Shown here: positions 1 through 8,504 of the stretch, in pieces
Layout of the letters: every line of letters begins with the position of its first letter
Numbering within the stretch: the first letter of the stretch is position 1
DNA from: Chloroflexota bacterium
Lineage (GTDB): Bacteria > Chloroflexota > Dehalococcoidia > Lucifugimonadales > SAR202-VII-2
Assembly (NCBI GenBank): GCA_003228115.1
Contig: QEVV01000001.1
Span: forward strand, 558,001 to 622,000
Reading direction: 5' to 3'
Length of the DNA: 64,000 nucleotides
Notes under the pieces: model-generated
The model's database searches: none
What the model was told of the DNA's origin: nothing
What the model saw: only the letters and a program-made list of their open reading frames with translations
Translations under genes and position numbers: made by a program

Positions 1-78
1 AGCCCAGCGTCAGCATCGGGGTGGAGCCTGTGAACATTTACCATGTCCCCACACTAGCACAAGCCGAAAATGGAGATA

Positions 79-100
79 GGCAAAAGGAATTCCTTTTGCC
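79..100. repeat. 22-bp perfect palindrome
   Basis: The sequence reads identically on both strands across 22 bases with EcoRI-type GAATTC at its centre. As RNA it could form a 9-bp stem with an AATT loop, but no T-run follows on either strand, so a terminator is unlikely. It lies in the gene-free first 275 bases, where the listed ORFs overlap one another and show no recognisable protein. An operator-like site is possible; its role is unknown. Confidence 0.5.
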
Positions 101-371
101 CCACCCTGCTTCCGGAGCCCCCGCCATTGCTAGCAAATTCCATTTTTCGACCCCCTTTTGGCCGAAGCAGCCTTGTGCTGAAGCGGCTTATAATCTGTCC
201 GCCTGCCAAAGCAAAGGAAATGGGTATCCAGCCAGCCAATACCGGCAACCTTGAACGCATGTAAGGGGGTAACCAATGATACAGGAACCTTGACAAGACC
301 AGGAAGAGATCGAGGGCAGTACATCAATCCAACCGGTCGATAACGTAGCTGACAACCTCGAAGTAGCTGCA

Positions 372-980
372 TTGTTACTGAGCGCCATCCCCGTGCTAGG
401 CGGCCCAGTGAGCAACATGGTTGGGGGCGTCGCTGGCGCTCGTCGGCAGCAGCGGGTGTACGAGACGATCTACGACCTGGCTCAGAAAATGGGAGAGCAC
501 ACCCATGAGTTGCCGGACACTAACGACGAATATGTGCGATCTGAGGATTTTGAGGAGTTGTTTGAACAGACGCTCCGACGGGTGGCAGACGAGCGGTCGG
601 AGGAAAAGCGAAAGGTGTACGCTAGTTTCCTGGCGGATGCGATTATGCAACCCTGGCAAGACTACGATGAGCAGCTCGGTTTTGTGCGTTCATTGGAACA
701 GCTGCAACCGGCTCATCTGAGCATTATCAGAGCCTATGCCCGTGAAGAAGCTCCCCCTAACAATGCAATGATGGGCTCTATCATTGGCACATTGCGTCGG
801 CGACTGCTGGATTCGATGGATGAAGCTCGAATCCAGCAACTCGTGAGCGACCTCGTGGGCATGCGAATTCTTATCGAACACACCCTCGGAGTGAATATGA
901 CATCTGATGGGGCAGAGCGTACGGCCAGCCGGATTTCTCCGTACGGTTCACGATTTACAAGATACCTGCAGGCTGAATAG
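372..980 (+). CDS. hypothetical protein, mostly helical
   Basis: No function can be assigned. The 202-residue protein starts with a hydrophobic stretch (LLSAIPVLGGPVSN) followed by a long charged helical body. That layout resembles a loosely defined set of bacterial proteins with an IPxxGGP motif near the N-terminus. The start is uncertain: TTG at 372 has no Shine-Dalgarno site. The same frame is open upstream to a TGA at 291-293, and beyond it lies ATG 276 behind a good AGGGGG site. A full-length product from ATG 276 would need that TGA, its sixth codon, to be read through or to be an error. Downstream is a terminator, so the gene appears to be transcribed alone. Confidence 0.6.
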   Translation: MLLSAIPVLGGPVSNMVGGVAGARRQQRVYETIYDLAQKMGEHTHELPDTNDEYVRSEDFEELFEQTLRRVADERSEEKRKVYASFLADAIMQPWQDYDEQLGFVRSLEQLQPAHLSIIRAYAREEAPPNNAMMGSIIGTLRRRLLDSMDEARIQQLVSDLVGMRILIEHTLGVNMTSDGAERTASRISPYGSRFTRYLQAE

Positions 981-1048
981 GGCTGAATGGATTGATCCCT
1001 TGCGCCGATCAGCCGGTTTATAAACGGCCCTTTGTTTAGTTGCCTCTC

Positions 1049-1090
1049 AGGGGGTGGTTCCCAGACGCCGGCGCAACCACCCCCTTTGTT
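1049..1090 (+). terminator. Rho-independent terminator after the first gene
   Basis: An 11-bp stem, AGGGGGTGGTT paired with AACCACCCCCT, has a 15-nt loop and is followed by TTGTT. It lies about 70 bases after the stop of the 372-980 gene and before the recG promoter. Confidence 0.75.
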
Positions 1091-1155
1091 CGCCCTCTCC
1101 TGCGCCCGCTATTCACCACCCGTCATCCGGCCCTATTCCACGGTGCCGCGTGCGG

Positions 1156-1161
1156 TACAAT
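1156..1161 (+). promoter_or_regulatory. probable -10 box of recG
   Basis: TACAAT lies 17 bases before the recG ATG. No convincing -35 box is present. The call is supported by the same TACAAT hexamer recurring before several other genes in this window. It would leave a very short leader. Confidence 0.4.
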
Positions 1162-1178
1162 GACGCCTGAGGAAAGCT

Positions 1179-3701
1179 ATGCCCAAACCTCTGGCCTCAT
1201 CCCGGCTGGACGCCCTTCTCAAGATCCTTGACCTAGAGCGATCCCGCGGCTATCTGGACTCCGCGGTCGTTGGTGGGTTGGACCGGTTCTTGGCCCAATG
1301 GGCTGAGGTCGTCGCCGGGCCCTCTTCCAGCGATGGGCAAGCGCTCCAGGGTCTGAGGGAAGCCGGGCTTCTTGATGATCTCTATGGGAGCATGGACAGC
1401 CGCCAAAGGGCCACCTGGATGGGGCGGCTGTCGGCGACCGTCGAGCGCGCCACGGGATCTGGCGCTCAGCCGACCCACACGCTCCCAGCAACGCGAAAGC
1501 GGCCACCAACTCCCCCTGCACCGACTATAGCTGCGTCCAATGGGCCGCCCCTTCCGGCGAAAGCACCAGCCCGAACGCCGAAGCCAAAGCCTAAGCCCAC
1601 CCTTGATAGTCCCGTTATCGTCCTCGGAGGCGTCACTGCTCGGACGGTTCCTCTGCTCGCCAAACTAGGCGTTCGCGTTGTCCGAGACCTTCTGTACCTC
1701 TTCCCGAACAGGCACATCGACTACTCCCGAATCACACAGGTTCGGGACCTCCGCCCCGGTGAGGAGCAGACCGTGGCCGCCGTGGTGTGGGAAGCAAAGA
1801 CATCCTTCCTGGGCGGCAGGCGCAGCAGTGAGGCTATCGTTGGGGACGACACCGGCAACTTCCGGATCGTCTGGTTCAACCAGCCTCACATGGCCCGAAA
1901 CCTGCGACCGCAGAGCCGGATCATCATCAGCGGCAAGGTGAATGTCTACCGGGGCTCGCTGGTCATGGAGAACCCTGAACACGAACTCCTGACCGGCGAC
2001 GGTAATCTCGTACACACAGGGCGGCATGTTCCCGTCTACCCCCTGACGGACGGGCTGACCCTGCGTCCGCTACGGCGACTGGTCAAGCAGGTGGTGGATG
2101 GGTTCGCTACGGAGTTAGAGGACCCCGTGCCTCCAGAGGTCGTCAAGCGCAACGGCCTCATGCGCCTGTCCCGGGCCATACAGCAATTCCACTACCCAGA
2201 CTCGGTTGAAGAACGCGATGAAGCCCGGCGACGGCTGGCCTTCGACGAGTTCTTCCTGATGCAGTTGGCTGTACTTTCCTACCGCCGCGCCCATCGTGAC
2301 GACGCCCCGGCTCAACCCATTACACCCGCGCCTGGCATCGTCGACTCGTTCTTGAAAACGTTGCCGTTCTCTCTGACCTCTGCGCAGGAGCGGGTTCTCG
2401 GCGATTTAACGCGGGACATAGCCGTGCCGAAAGCCATGACTCGCCTGCTCCAGGGCGAGGTAGGCAGCGGAAAGACCGTTATCGCTCTGGCAGGACTCCT
2501 TGCCGCGGCGGCATGCGACTTCCAGGGCGTCCTGCTGGCTCCCACAGAAGTCCTTGCCGAACAACACTTCCTGACCGTTGAGCGGCTGTTGGAAGCTTCG
2601 ATCGTTGACAAGCCTTCGCCTACTCGACTGGTAATCCATCTGGAAGGGTACCCTCGACCGGTGGTCGTAGGCCTGCTGGTGGGGGGGCAGACTCGCAAAG
2701 CTAAGACTGCGATGCACCGCCTGATGGCGGAGGGCGAGATGGACATCGCCATTGGCACTCACGCCTTGATACAGGAAGACGTCGAATTTCCCCGTCTGGC
2801 GTTCGTAGTAATCGACGAGCAGCACCGTTTCGGCGTGCGACAGCGATCAGCGTTGCGAGAGAAGGGCGGCAACCCCCACATGCTTGTGATGTCGGCCACG
2901 CCGATCCCGCGCTCCTTAGCCCTGACCCTCTACGGCGACCTGGACCTCAGCACGCTCGACGAGATGCCCAAGGACCGCCTGCCGGTCAAAACCCGACGCC
3001 TGGATGCCTCCGACCGCCATCGAGCCTACAAGTTCCTCCGCAAGGAGGTGGAAGAGGGCCATCAGGCCTTCGTCGTTTGTCCGTTGATTGAGGAGTCGGA
3101 GGTGGTGATTGCCAGGGCTGCCACCGAGGAATACGACCACTTGTCCGGTGAAATCTACCCCGACCTCCGCCTTGGGCTTCTCCACGGCCGCATGTCCCTG
3201 GCCGAGAAGGGTGAAGCTATGAACAGCTTCCGCCGCGGCGACACAGACATACTGGTCTGCACTCCGGTCATTGAGGTTGGCATCGACGTACCAAACGCCA
3301 CGGCCATCATCATCGAAGGAGCCAACCGGTTTGGGCTATCGCAGCTGCACCAGTTGCGAGGCCGCGTGGGCAGAGGAAAGGACCAGAGCTACTGCATTCT
3401 CATGGCTGAGAACGCATCCCAAGAGGCTCGTCAGCGCTTGGAGATTGTGGAGGGGGCCAATGACGGGTTTTCACTGGCGGAGGAAGACCTGCGCATTCGC
3501 GGTCCCGGCGACTACTTTGGCACCAGGCAGAGCGGCCTGCCGCAACTTAGGGTCGCTCGCCTCTCGGACACGGAGATCCTAGCCAGCGCACGCGAACAGG
3601 CGACGGCGATGCTGGAGATGGACCCTAGCTTGAAGGCGTGGCCCAAGCTACAAGGCGCACTGGAAGAGTACCGGCAAGAAGCACCGGGCGACGTGAGCTA
3701 G
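1179..3701 (+). CDS. recG: ATP-dependent DNA helicase RecG
   Basis: RecG is a superfamily 2 helicase that regresses stalled replication forks and branch-migrates Holliday junctions. At 840 residues this one is longer than usual (about 690-780), with an N-terminal extension ending in a proline/lysine-rich linker near residues 100-140. The wedge OB-fold follows (PNRHIDYSR region). Helicase motifs are clear: Walker A GEVGSGKT near 426, DEQH box at about 546, SATPIPR near 572, and the C-terminal motif QLRGRVGRG. The start ATG at 1179 is preceded by GAGGAAAGCT. The gene stands alone and ends at a shared bidirectional terminator. Confidence 0.96.
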   Translation: MPKPLASSRLDALLKILDLERSRGYLDSAVVGGLDRFLAQWAEVVAGPSSSDGQALQGLREAGLLDDLYGSMDSRQRATWMGRLSATVERATGSGAQPTHTLPATRKRPPTPPAPTIAASNGPPLPAKAPARTPKPKPKPTLDSPVIVLGGVTARTVPLLAKLGVRVVRDLLYLFPNRHIDYSRITQVRDLRPGEEQTVAAVVWEAKTSFLGGRRSSEAIVGDDTGNFRIVWFNQPHMARNLRPQSRIIISGKVNVYRGSLVMENPEHELLTGDGNLVHTGRHVPVYPLTDGLTLRPLRRLVKQVVDGFATELEDPVPPEVVKRNGLMRLSRAIQQFHYPDSVEERDEARRRLAFDEFFLMQLAVLSYRRAHRDDAPAQPITPAPGIVDSFLKTLPFSLTSAQERVLGDLTRDIAVPKAMTRLLQGEVGSGKTVIALAGLLAAAACDFQGVLLAPTEVLAEQHFLTVERLLEASIVDKPSPTRLVIHLEGYPRPVVVGLLVGGQTRKAKTAMHRLMAEGEMDIAIGTHALIQEDVEFPRLAFVVIDEQHRFGVRQRSALREKGGNPHMLVMSATPIPRSLALTLYGDLDLSTLDEMPKDRLPVKTRRLDASDRHRAYKFLRKEVEEGHQAFVVCPLIEESEVVIARAATEEYDHLSGEIYPDLRLGLLHGRMSLAEKGEAMNSFRRGDTDILVCTPVIEVGIDVPNATAIIIEGANRFGLSQLHQLRGRVGRGKDQSYCILMAENASQEARQRLEIVEGANDGFSLAEEDLRIRGPGDYFGTRQSGLPQLRVARLSDTEILASAREQATAMLEMDPSLKAWPKLQGALEEYRQEAPGDVS

Positions 3702-3719
3702 GAAAACTTGTGGAAACAA

Positions 3720-3758
3720 AAAAGAGGGGCGCCCCGACAATTGGGACGCCCCTCTTTT
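3720..3758. terminator. bidirectional terminator between recG and cupin gene
   Basis: A 12-bp perfect stem AAAAGAGGGGCG/CGCCCCTCTTTT encloses a 15-nt loop. T-rich flanks on both strands suit termination of recG on the plus strand and of the cupin gene on the minus strand. Confidence 0.85.
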
Positions 3759-3779
3759 GTTCTCCGTTAACTCTGTTGC

Positions 3780-4880
3780 CTAGGAGACGAGGGAAGCAGT
3801 TGCTGCCTGGGTCCACTTGAAGTCGTAGTCCTTGTAGGCCACGTCCGGCATATCGCTCTTCTGGCCCCGCTTCGCCAGTTCTTCGTGGAACAACTCCTGG
3901 ACCAACGGATCCTCATCAGGGTATTCGATCTGATCGTTCTTCTTGTCTTCCAGCTTCTCGCTGCGGCTGAACACTGGCAGCGTGTGCATTGCTAGATACC
4001 GGGCAGGGTAGCCGCCAACGTTGAAGTGCTGGTGGAACCAACGGTTGGGGGGAACAAAGAGGCTGCCCTCGTGCCAGGGTATAACGATCTTCTCTTTGCC
4101 CTCTTCCCACATGAGTGAGTAGCCGTCACCAGCGGGGATGATGATAACCACACCTGGCCCGTGACGGTGGCCCTTCTTGTATCTCCCTGATGGGAACACG
4201 GACATGTGGCCCGTCATCTCACTGTTGGGGAAGCGAAGGTCCAGCACAGAGCCGCCGCTGCCTCTCACCGTGTGAGATTCCAACTTATCCCACGCCGCTA
4301 GGTCAGGGAAGAAGTTGCCCCACCACTGAACGGTAATGTTGCGGAAGCCGTCCTTGGGAACATCCACGGCTTTGGCGGTGGCGAACTGCCCGCCTTCGGT
4401 CGCCTGGACATTAGTGTTCACATAGGGGTTGTTGAAGATGAACTCGGGGTCCGGCCAAACCGACATGGCGACTGGCATATAGCTAACGTGCGCCAGCCGG
4501 GCCGGCTTGTTGCCCTGCATGTTGGTGAATTGGTGCTTCACGTTGGGTGGGAGTATGAACATGCTGCGCTTGTCCCACTCGAAATTGATGCGCTTCTCTT
4601 CCTTACCTACCCAGACCGATGTCTGACCGACGCCGTCCAGCACGTAGACAGCCTCTTCCGCCACCGACCTGAGCGGCGGCAAGGTCTTGCCAGGCGGGAT
4701 TTCGGTTACGCGAATCTCGGCGACGCCCTCAAGGCCAAGGACATCAATAAAGGCCGCATTGCATTCGCGAGCGGACCATGGACCTACTTCAACGGTGCGC
4801 AGGTCCTCAATGTAGTAACCACTGTGGATGGGAATCCCTTGGGCTTCCACCCATTTCTTATACGTCGGGCTCGTTGGCAT
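3780..4880 (-). CDS. bicupin protein (gentisate-dioxygenase-like fold)
   Basis: A 366-residue protein with two cupin domains. The first is near residues 50-150 (ROSVAEEAVYVLDG-like strand, then PPNVKHQFTN). The second is near 215-310, where HRHGPGVVIIIPAGDG and WFHQHFNVGG give plausible metal-binding histidines. Two-cupin proteins of this length include gentisate/1-hydroxy-2-naphthoate dioxygenases and many uncharacterised relatives, so the substrate cannot be named. The start is well supported: AGGGGGG lies just before the ATG. The gene is monocistronic and converges on recG. No secretion signal is seen. Confidence 0.75.
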   Translation of the reverse strand: MPTSPTYKKWVEAQGIPIHSGYYIEDLRTVEVGPWSARECNAAFIDVLGLEGVAEIRVTEIPPGKTLPPLRSVAEEAVYVLDGVGQTSVWVGKEEKRINFEWDKRSMFILPPNVKHQFTNMQGNKPARLAHVSYMPVAMSVWPDPEFIFNNPYVNTNVQATEGGQFATAKAVDVPKDGFRNITVQWWGNFFPDLAAWDKLESHTVRGSGGSVLDLRFPNSEMTGHMSVFPSGRYKKGHRHGPGVVIIIPAGDGYSLMWEEGKEKIVIPWHEGSLFVPPNRWFHQHFNVGGYPARYLAMHTLPVFSRSEKLEDKKNDQIEYPDEDPLVQELFHEELAKRGQKSDMPDVAYKDYDFKWTQAATASLVS

Positions 4881-5228
4881 ATGCCCCCCTTTTAATTTCT
4901 GGAGTCGCGTGTGGAATTATACTGTCAGAGCCACGCCGTCACAACCTACCTCACTCCCTTCCGGTCAGAGCAAGCGGCGAAGGATTTCATAGAGCCCTGA
5001 ACTCGCCACCTCAAGAGTAGGCGCCGCAGGCTGGGGTGCAGGGGCAACGCACCGCCGGGGGTCTGGGGGCGTCCCCCAAATCCCTAAACCTTTCGTGGGC
5101 GGGATCGTGGGAGGGCGGCGCTAGCTGCAGCAAACCATTTGCCCAAACAGCGCCCCCCAAAGGGTGCACGCGAACCTTTTCCGTCATATAATCGCGTCCA
5201 ACAAGCCCTTAGCACCCAGGAGGCAACA
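4881..5228. other. intergenic region between two divergent cupin genes
   Basis: No gene is seen in these 348 bases. They hold the two divergent upstream regions and a G/C-rich stretch (about 5025-5080) with a small perfect hairpin, TGGGGG-CGT-CCCCCA at 5064-5078. The short ORFs reported here are not supported. Confidence 0.5.
5164..5192 (+). promoter_or_regulatory. probable promoter of the single-cupin gene
   Basis: A perfect TATAAT at 5187-5192 lies 36 bases before the ATG of the cupin gene at 5229. The hexamer 17 bases upstream, GTGCAC, is a poor -35 match, so an activator may be needed. Confidence 0.5.
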
Positions 5229-5711
5229 ATGGTTACGGAACAAGCAGTAGAACAGATGCCTTTCAGCATGAAGACGCCCTTGCTATCAGCAGGGAACTCC
5301 TTCAAACACCTGGCCGACACCAGCGACCTGTGGATGCATGTAAAGGTCTACGCTGAGGGTGGCGAAAACGCCCTTCACGCCCACACCACAGAGGACCACG
5401 CCTTCGTGGTCTTGGAAGGCCAGGCCACCTTTTACGCCGGAGACGGCAGCACGACGGTGGTAGGCAAGAACGAGGGCATGATGATACCCAAGGGTGCGCT
5501 CTACAACTTCCAGAGCAGCGGCGAGGGTAACCTGGTAATGCTGCGGGTAGGTACCGGCACCGAGGGGAACCCCTACAAGAAGATCGGCAAAGACGACCGG
5601 ATTGGTCCAGACGGCAATGCCCTCCCCGGCCACGACCCAGCCAACAAGACCGGCGCCATTCCTGGCGTGCCCGTCCCCGGCAAGTTCTTCGCCGCAGACG
5701 CTCCTGACTAG
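5229..5711 (+). CDS. small cupin-domain protein
   Basis: A 160-residue single-cupin protein. The cupin motif appears as ENALHAHTTEDHAFVVLEG, with a His-x-His pair and a downstream Glu-type ligand site, then MIPKGALYNFQ for the second motif. Such small cupins bind a divalent metal and are enzymes or sensors; the substrate is unknown. The ORF track begins at 5139, but ATG 5229 has an ideal AGGAGG site and lies behind a TATAAT box, so it is preferred. The C-terminus is polar and proline-rich. The minus-strand methyltransferase frame runs antisense through this gene. Confidence 0.75.
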   Translation: MVTEQAVEQMPFSMKTPLLSAGNSFKHLADTSDLWMHVKVYAEGGENALHAHTTEDHAFVVLEGQATFYAGDGSTTVVGKNEGMMIPKGALYNFQSSGEGNLVMLRVGTGTEGNPYKKIGKDDRIGPDGNALPGHDPANKTGAIPGVPVPGKFFAADAPD

Positions 5712-6324
5712 GCCTCGATCTAACTGAAAGCCTACGGAAGAAAGCGCCGGAGGTAAGTTGCTGCGGCTCGGTGCGGTCTGCCAGTTCCCACTTTCCCGCT
5801 GATTCCAACTCAGCGAACTTCTCCTTGAAGCCCGCTTCCTCATATGACGGAACTGAAAGCGTGAAGGCCACGTGGCCGCCAGGTTTTGTGACTCGGACCA
5901 GTTCATCGAAGGCGCTGGCCGGGGCGTGGGCTTGCGTAAATACGCCGACCGCGACCACCGCACCGAAGCTGCCGGTCTCGAAGTCCAAGTGCTCGCCGAG
6001 GGCCATGCGGCGTGCATCCTTATACACGCCCTTGCTTCGGGCCACATCCAGCATTCCCTCCGAAATGTCCATAGCCACGAGGTCGCCATAGCCAGCCGCA
6101 GCGAGCGCCTCGCCCGACAGCCCTGTCCCAGCACCAGCATCAAGGATGCGGGCGTCCTTGGAAACGAACTGGCTGACCAACTCAGCGATCAGTGCAGGGG
6201 CTCGGTATTCGTGGGTGGTGGTCACATCAGCGTCGTAGTCGCCAGCCCACTGGTCATAGCGCTCTTCTAGCTCTTGGTCGTTTGGGGTCGAGTATATCCA
6301 CTGGATTCGGTTCTGCTCGTCCAC
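5302..6324 (-). CDS. class I SAM-dependent methyltransferase, 3' end doubtful
   Basis: The first 200 or so residues form a normal class I methyltransferase: motif I ILDAGAGTGLSGE near residue 60, then MDISEGMLDVARSKG, and the post-motif strand VTKPGGHVAFTL near 150. It resembles small UbiE/WBSCR27-like enzymes; the substrate is not identifiable. After WELADRTEPQ the open frame becomes arginine-rich and runs about 410 bases antisense through the cupin gene to 5302, which is unlikely to be real protein. In another frame the sequence gives TYLRRFLP and a stop at 5732, so a single-base frameshift (natural or an error) would restore a protein of roughly 200 residues. Confidence 0.7.
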   Translation of the reverse strand: MDEQNRIQWIYSTPNDQELEERYDQWAGDYDADVTTTHEYRAPALIAELVSQFVSKDARILDAGAGTGLSGEALAAAGYGDLVAMDISEGMLDVARSKGVYKDARRMALGEHLDFETGSFGAVVAVGVFTQAHAPASAFDELVRVTKPGGHVAFTLSVPSYEEAGFKEKFAELESAGKWELADRTEPQQLTSGAFFRRLSVRSRPSQERLRRRTCRGRARQEWRRSCWLGRGRGGHCRLDQSGRLCRSSCRGSPRCRYLPAALPGYPRRCSGSCRAHPWVSSCPRSCLPPSCCRLRRKRWPGLPRPRRRGPLWCGREGRFRHPQRRPLHASTGRWCRPGV

Positions 6325-6374
6325 AATGCCTCCCAGCGATAAATAAAAGTCTCAGATTCCCAATCGCCGCGTCT

Positions 6375-7043
6375 CTACAGCGTGATCTCCCCCAAATCAT
6401 CAGCGGGCGTGAGCGGAGCGCCCGTCTGTGCCTGGATTTCTTCGTAGGTCCAGCCAGGGGCCATCTCCTTGAGCACCAGGCCCGAGGGCGTCACCTGGAT
6501 CACCGCCAGGTCGGTGACGATCAGGCTGACGCAGGCCTTGGCTGTCAGCGGATAAGTGCAGTCCTTGACGACCTTGGGGTCGCCGTTGCGGTCGTTGTGC
6601 TCCATGGCGGCAATGACGGTCCTTGCCCCGACGGCCAAGTCCATAGCCCCGCCGACGTTGCCGATGCCCCGTTCGGGAATCAGCCAATTGGCAAGGTCCC
6701 CCGCCTCCGAGACCTGGAGAGCGCCCAGCACTGTGACGTCGATGTGGCCGCCGCGGATCATGGCGAAGGAGTCAGCGGAATGAAAGAAGGACGATCCTGG
6801 CAGCAGCGATATGAACTGGCCGCCTGCGTTGATGAAATCGAGGTCCTCTTCGCCCTCGGGGACCAGCGGGCCGTAGTTGAGCACTCCGCTCTCCGAGTGG
6901 TAGATGACCGTGCGGCCCTCCGGCAGGTAATTGGAACAGAGGGTGGGTATGCCAATGCCCAGGTTCACCACCATGCCGTCCTGGAACTCGCGGGCAACGC
7001 GCATCGCAATGATGTCACGGTCCAATCGATCCTTGGTAACCAT
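6375..7043 (-). CDS. CoA-transferase beta subunit (3-oxoacid type)
   Basis: A 222-residue protein of the SCOT/AtoA/PcaJ family, which moves CoA between acyl groups through a glutamyl-CoA intermediate. NLGIGIPTLCSNYLP near residue 27 and HSESGVLNYGP near 50 are present; the Glu in the second should be the catalytic one. MIRGGHIDVTVLGALQV and the C-terminal VIQVTPSGLVLKEMAPG are typical of subunit B. These enzymes need an alpha subunit, normally encoded just upstream, but none is adjacent: the upstream neighbour is an MFS transporter. The partner must be elsewhere or replaced. The exact acid substrate is not known. Confidence 0.85.
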   Translation of the reverse strand: MVTKDRLDRDIIAMRVAREFQDGMVVNLGIGIPTLCSNYLPEGRTVIYHSESGVLNYGPLVPEGEEDLDFINAGGQFISLLPGSSFFHSADSFAMIRGGHIDVTVLGALQVSEAGDLANWLIPERGIGNVGGAMDLAVGARTVIAAMEHNDRNGDPKVVKDCTYPLTAKACVSLIVTDLAVIQVTPSGLVLKEMAPGWTYEEIQAQTGAPLTPADDLGEITL

Positions 7044-7193
7044 GTCGGCTCCTGCGCCAGCGCCTAATAAAGTGCTGTGTCATTTGGCGCTTCAGTATAT
7101 AGAGGCGCCCACGCCAAGCCAACCAGACGTGTTCAAACAGTGGGAGGAAGCAATATGGGAAGCGCGCGCTGAACAGCAACGGAGGAAAGTACG

Positions 7194-8504
7194 TTAGCCC
7201 TCGAAGGCTACCTTGGCTCCTCGCAAGCGAGGGCTGACGCCCCAGGCGAAGTAGATGAGGACGATGGCGCAGAGGTACATCCCGATGAACGCGGTGAACG
7301 GTATGTTGTAGGAGCCGTAGTGGTCATAGAGGAACCCTGCCAACGGAGGCCCAATGATGGAAGCTCCCGTCGACAAAGCGAGATTCACCAAACCAAACAC
7401 CGTGCCAAAGACGCGAAGGGGAAAGAGCGCGCCCACCGATAGAGGCAGCACGGTCATAACGCCTCCCGAAGCCGGCCCCGACACGGCCACATAAAGCCAG
7501 ACTACTGGGAGGCTGGTCGCTTGGAGGAGGATGAATGCCCCCGTCGCCTGAAGACTGAAGGACAGCATTACGGCGTACCGGACGGAGAACTTCTCCGACA
7601 GCAGCCCGAATCCTATCTTTCCTATGGCTCCGGTTCCTCCAAAAATCCCAAGCACCAAGCCGGCGGTCTTCACCGACACGCCCATGTCCCTGACATAGGG
7701 CACGAGGTGGTTCAGGATGCCAAGCGTACCAATACCCATAAAAAAGAAGCCCGCAGCAACGAACCAGAACGCGGGGCTTTTCATCGCTATTGAAAACGCA
7801 CTTCGTTCTTTCACCACCCCCGCGGTTCCGCTACCTCCCGAGACCGGTATCGGGGACAAGACAGGCTGCGGAGCAGGCATGATCCCGTCAGGGTGCAGAC
7901 CCATATCTTGGGGCTTCGTCTTGAGAATCAAAGTCGCGGGAAAATTGACGCACAACACGCCGATGCCCATAACCACGAAAGCGACGCGCCAGCCGAACTC
8001 GCTGACAATCAACGCCGTGATTGGGGAGAAAATGAGGGCACCCAAAGCCAAGCCCATCATCGTGAACCCCATAGCCCGGCCCCGTTTAATCTTGAACCAG
8101 TTGGAGACCACCGTAGCAAAGGGCACTACGCCACTGAAAGCTCCGCCGAACCCAGCCATGGCATAGAACAAATAAAGCTGCCATAACGAATTTGTAGTGC
8201 TCAGAAGAAACAGCGATGTCGACAGAATCACTCCGCCAACCATCACCAACCGCTTGATTCCGTGCCGCGACACCAGCCGGCCCATGAAGACCCCGCCCAC
8301 TCCCCCACAGATCATGAATGAAGACTGACCGATGGCAATCTGCCCCCGGGTCCAGCCAAATTGGTCCTCCAGGGGGATAAACATGTTGCCGAAGGCGTAG
8401 AACCCTGTCCATGACCAAACGGTTAGGACGGCGCAAGAGGCGGCGACAACCCACCATCCGTAAAAAATACGGCTTTCCGTAGCAGAGCTTTGCGGGTCGA
8501 TCAT
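7194..8504 (-). CDS. MFS transporter, monocarboxylate/oxalate-formate-like
   Basis: A 436-residue membrane protein with about 12 transmembrane helices in two halves and a cytoplasmic loop near residues 200-225. It starts with FYGWWVVAASCAVLTVWSWT, a signature of the OFA/monocarboxylate branch of the major facilitator superfamily. The helix 2-3 loop GRLVSRHGIKRLVMVGG fits the MFS signature. Likely substrate is a small carboxylate, by family only. Its ATG overlaps the radC stop by four bases (ATGA), so the two are probably cotranscribed, radC first. Confidence 0.85.
   Translation of the reverse strand: MIDPQSSATESRIFYGWWVVAASCAVLTVWSWTGFYAFGNMFIPLEDQFGWTRGQIAIGQSSFMICGGVGGVFMGRLVSRHGIKRLVMVGGVILSTSLFLLSTTNSLWQLYLFYAMAGFGGAFSGVVPFATVVSNWFKIKRGRAMGFTMMGLALGALIFSPITALIVSEFGWRVAFVVMGIGVLCVNFPATLILKTKPQDMGLHPDGIMPAPQPVLSPIPVSGGSGTAGVVKERSAFSIAMKSPAFWFVAAGFFFMGIGTLGILNHLVPYVRDMGVSVKTAGLVLGIFGGTGAIGKIGFGLLSEKFSVRYAVMLSFSLQATGAFILLQATSLPVVWLYVAVSGPASGGVMTVLPLSVGALFPLRVFGTVFGLVNLALSTGASIIGPPLAGFLYDHYGSYNIPFTAFIGMYLCAIVLIYFAWGVSPRLRGAKVAFEG

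Noticed and set aside
6192-7067. Plus-strand ORF of 291 residues opposite the CoA-transferase gene
   Set aside because: It mirrors the codon pattern of the minus-strand gene and has no recognisable family.
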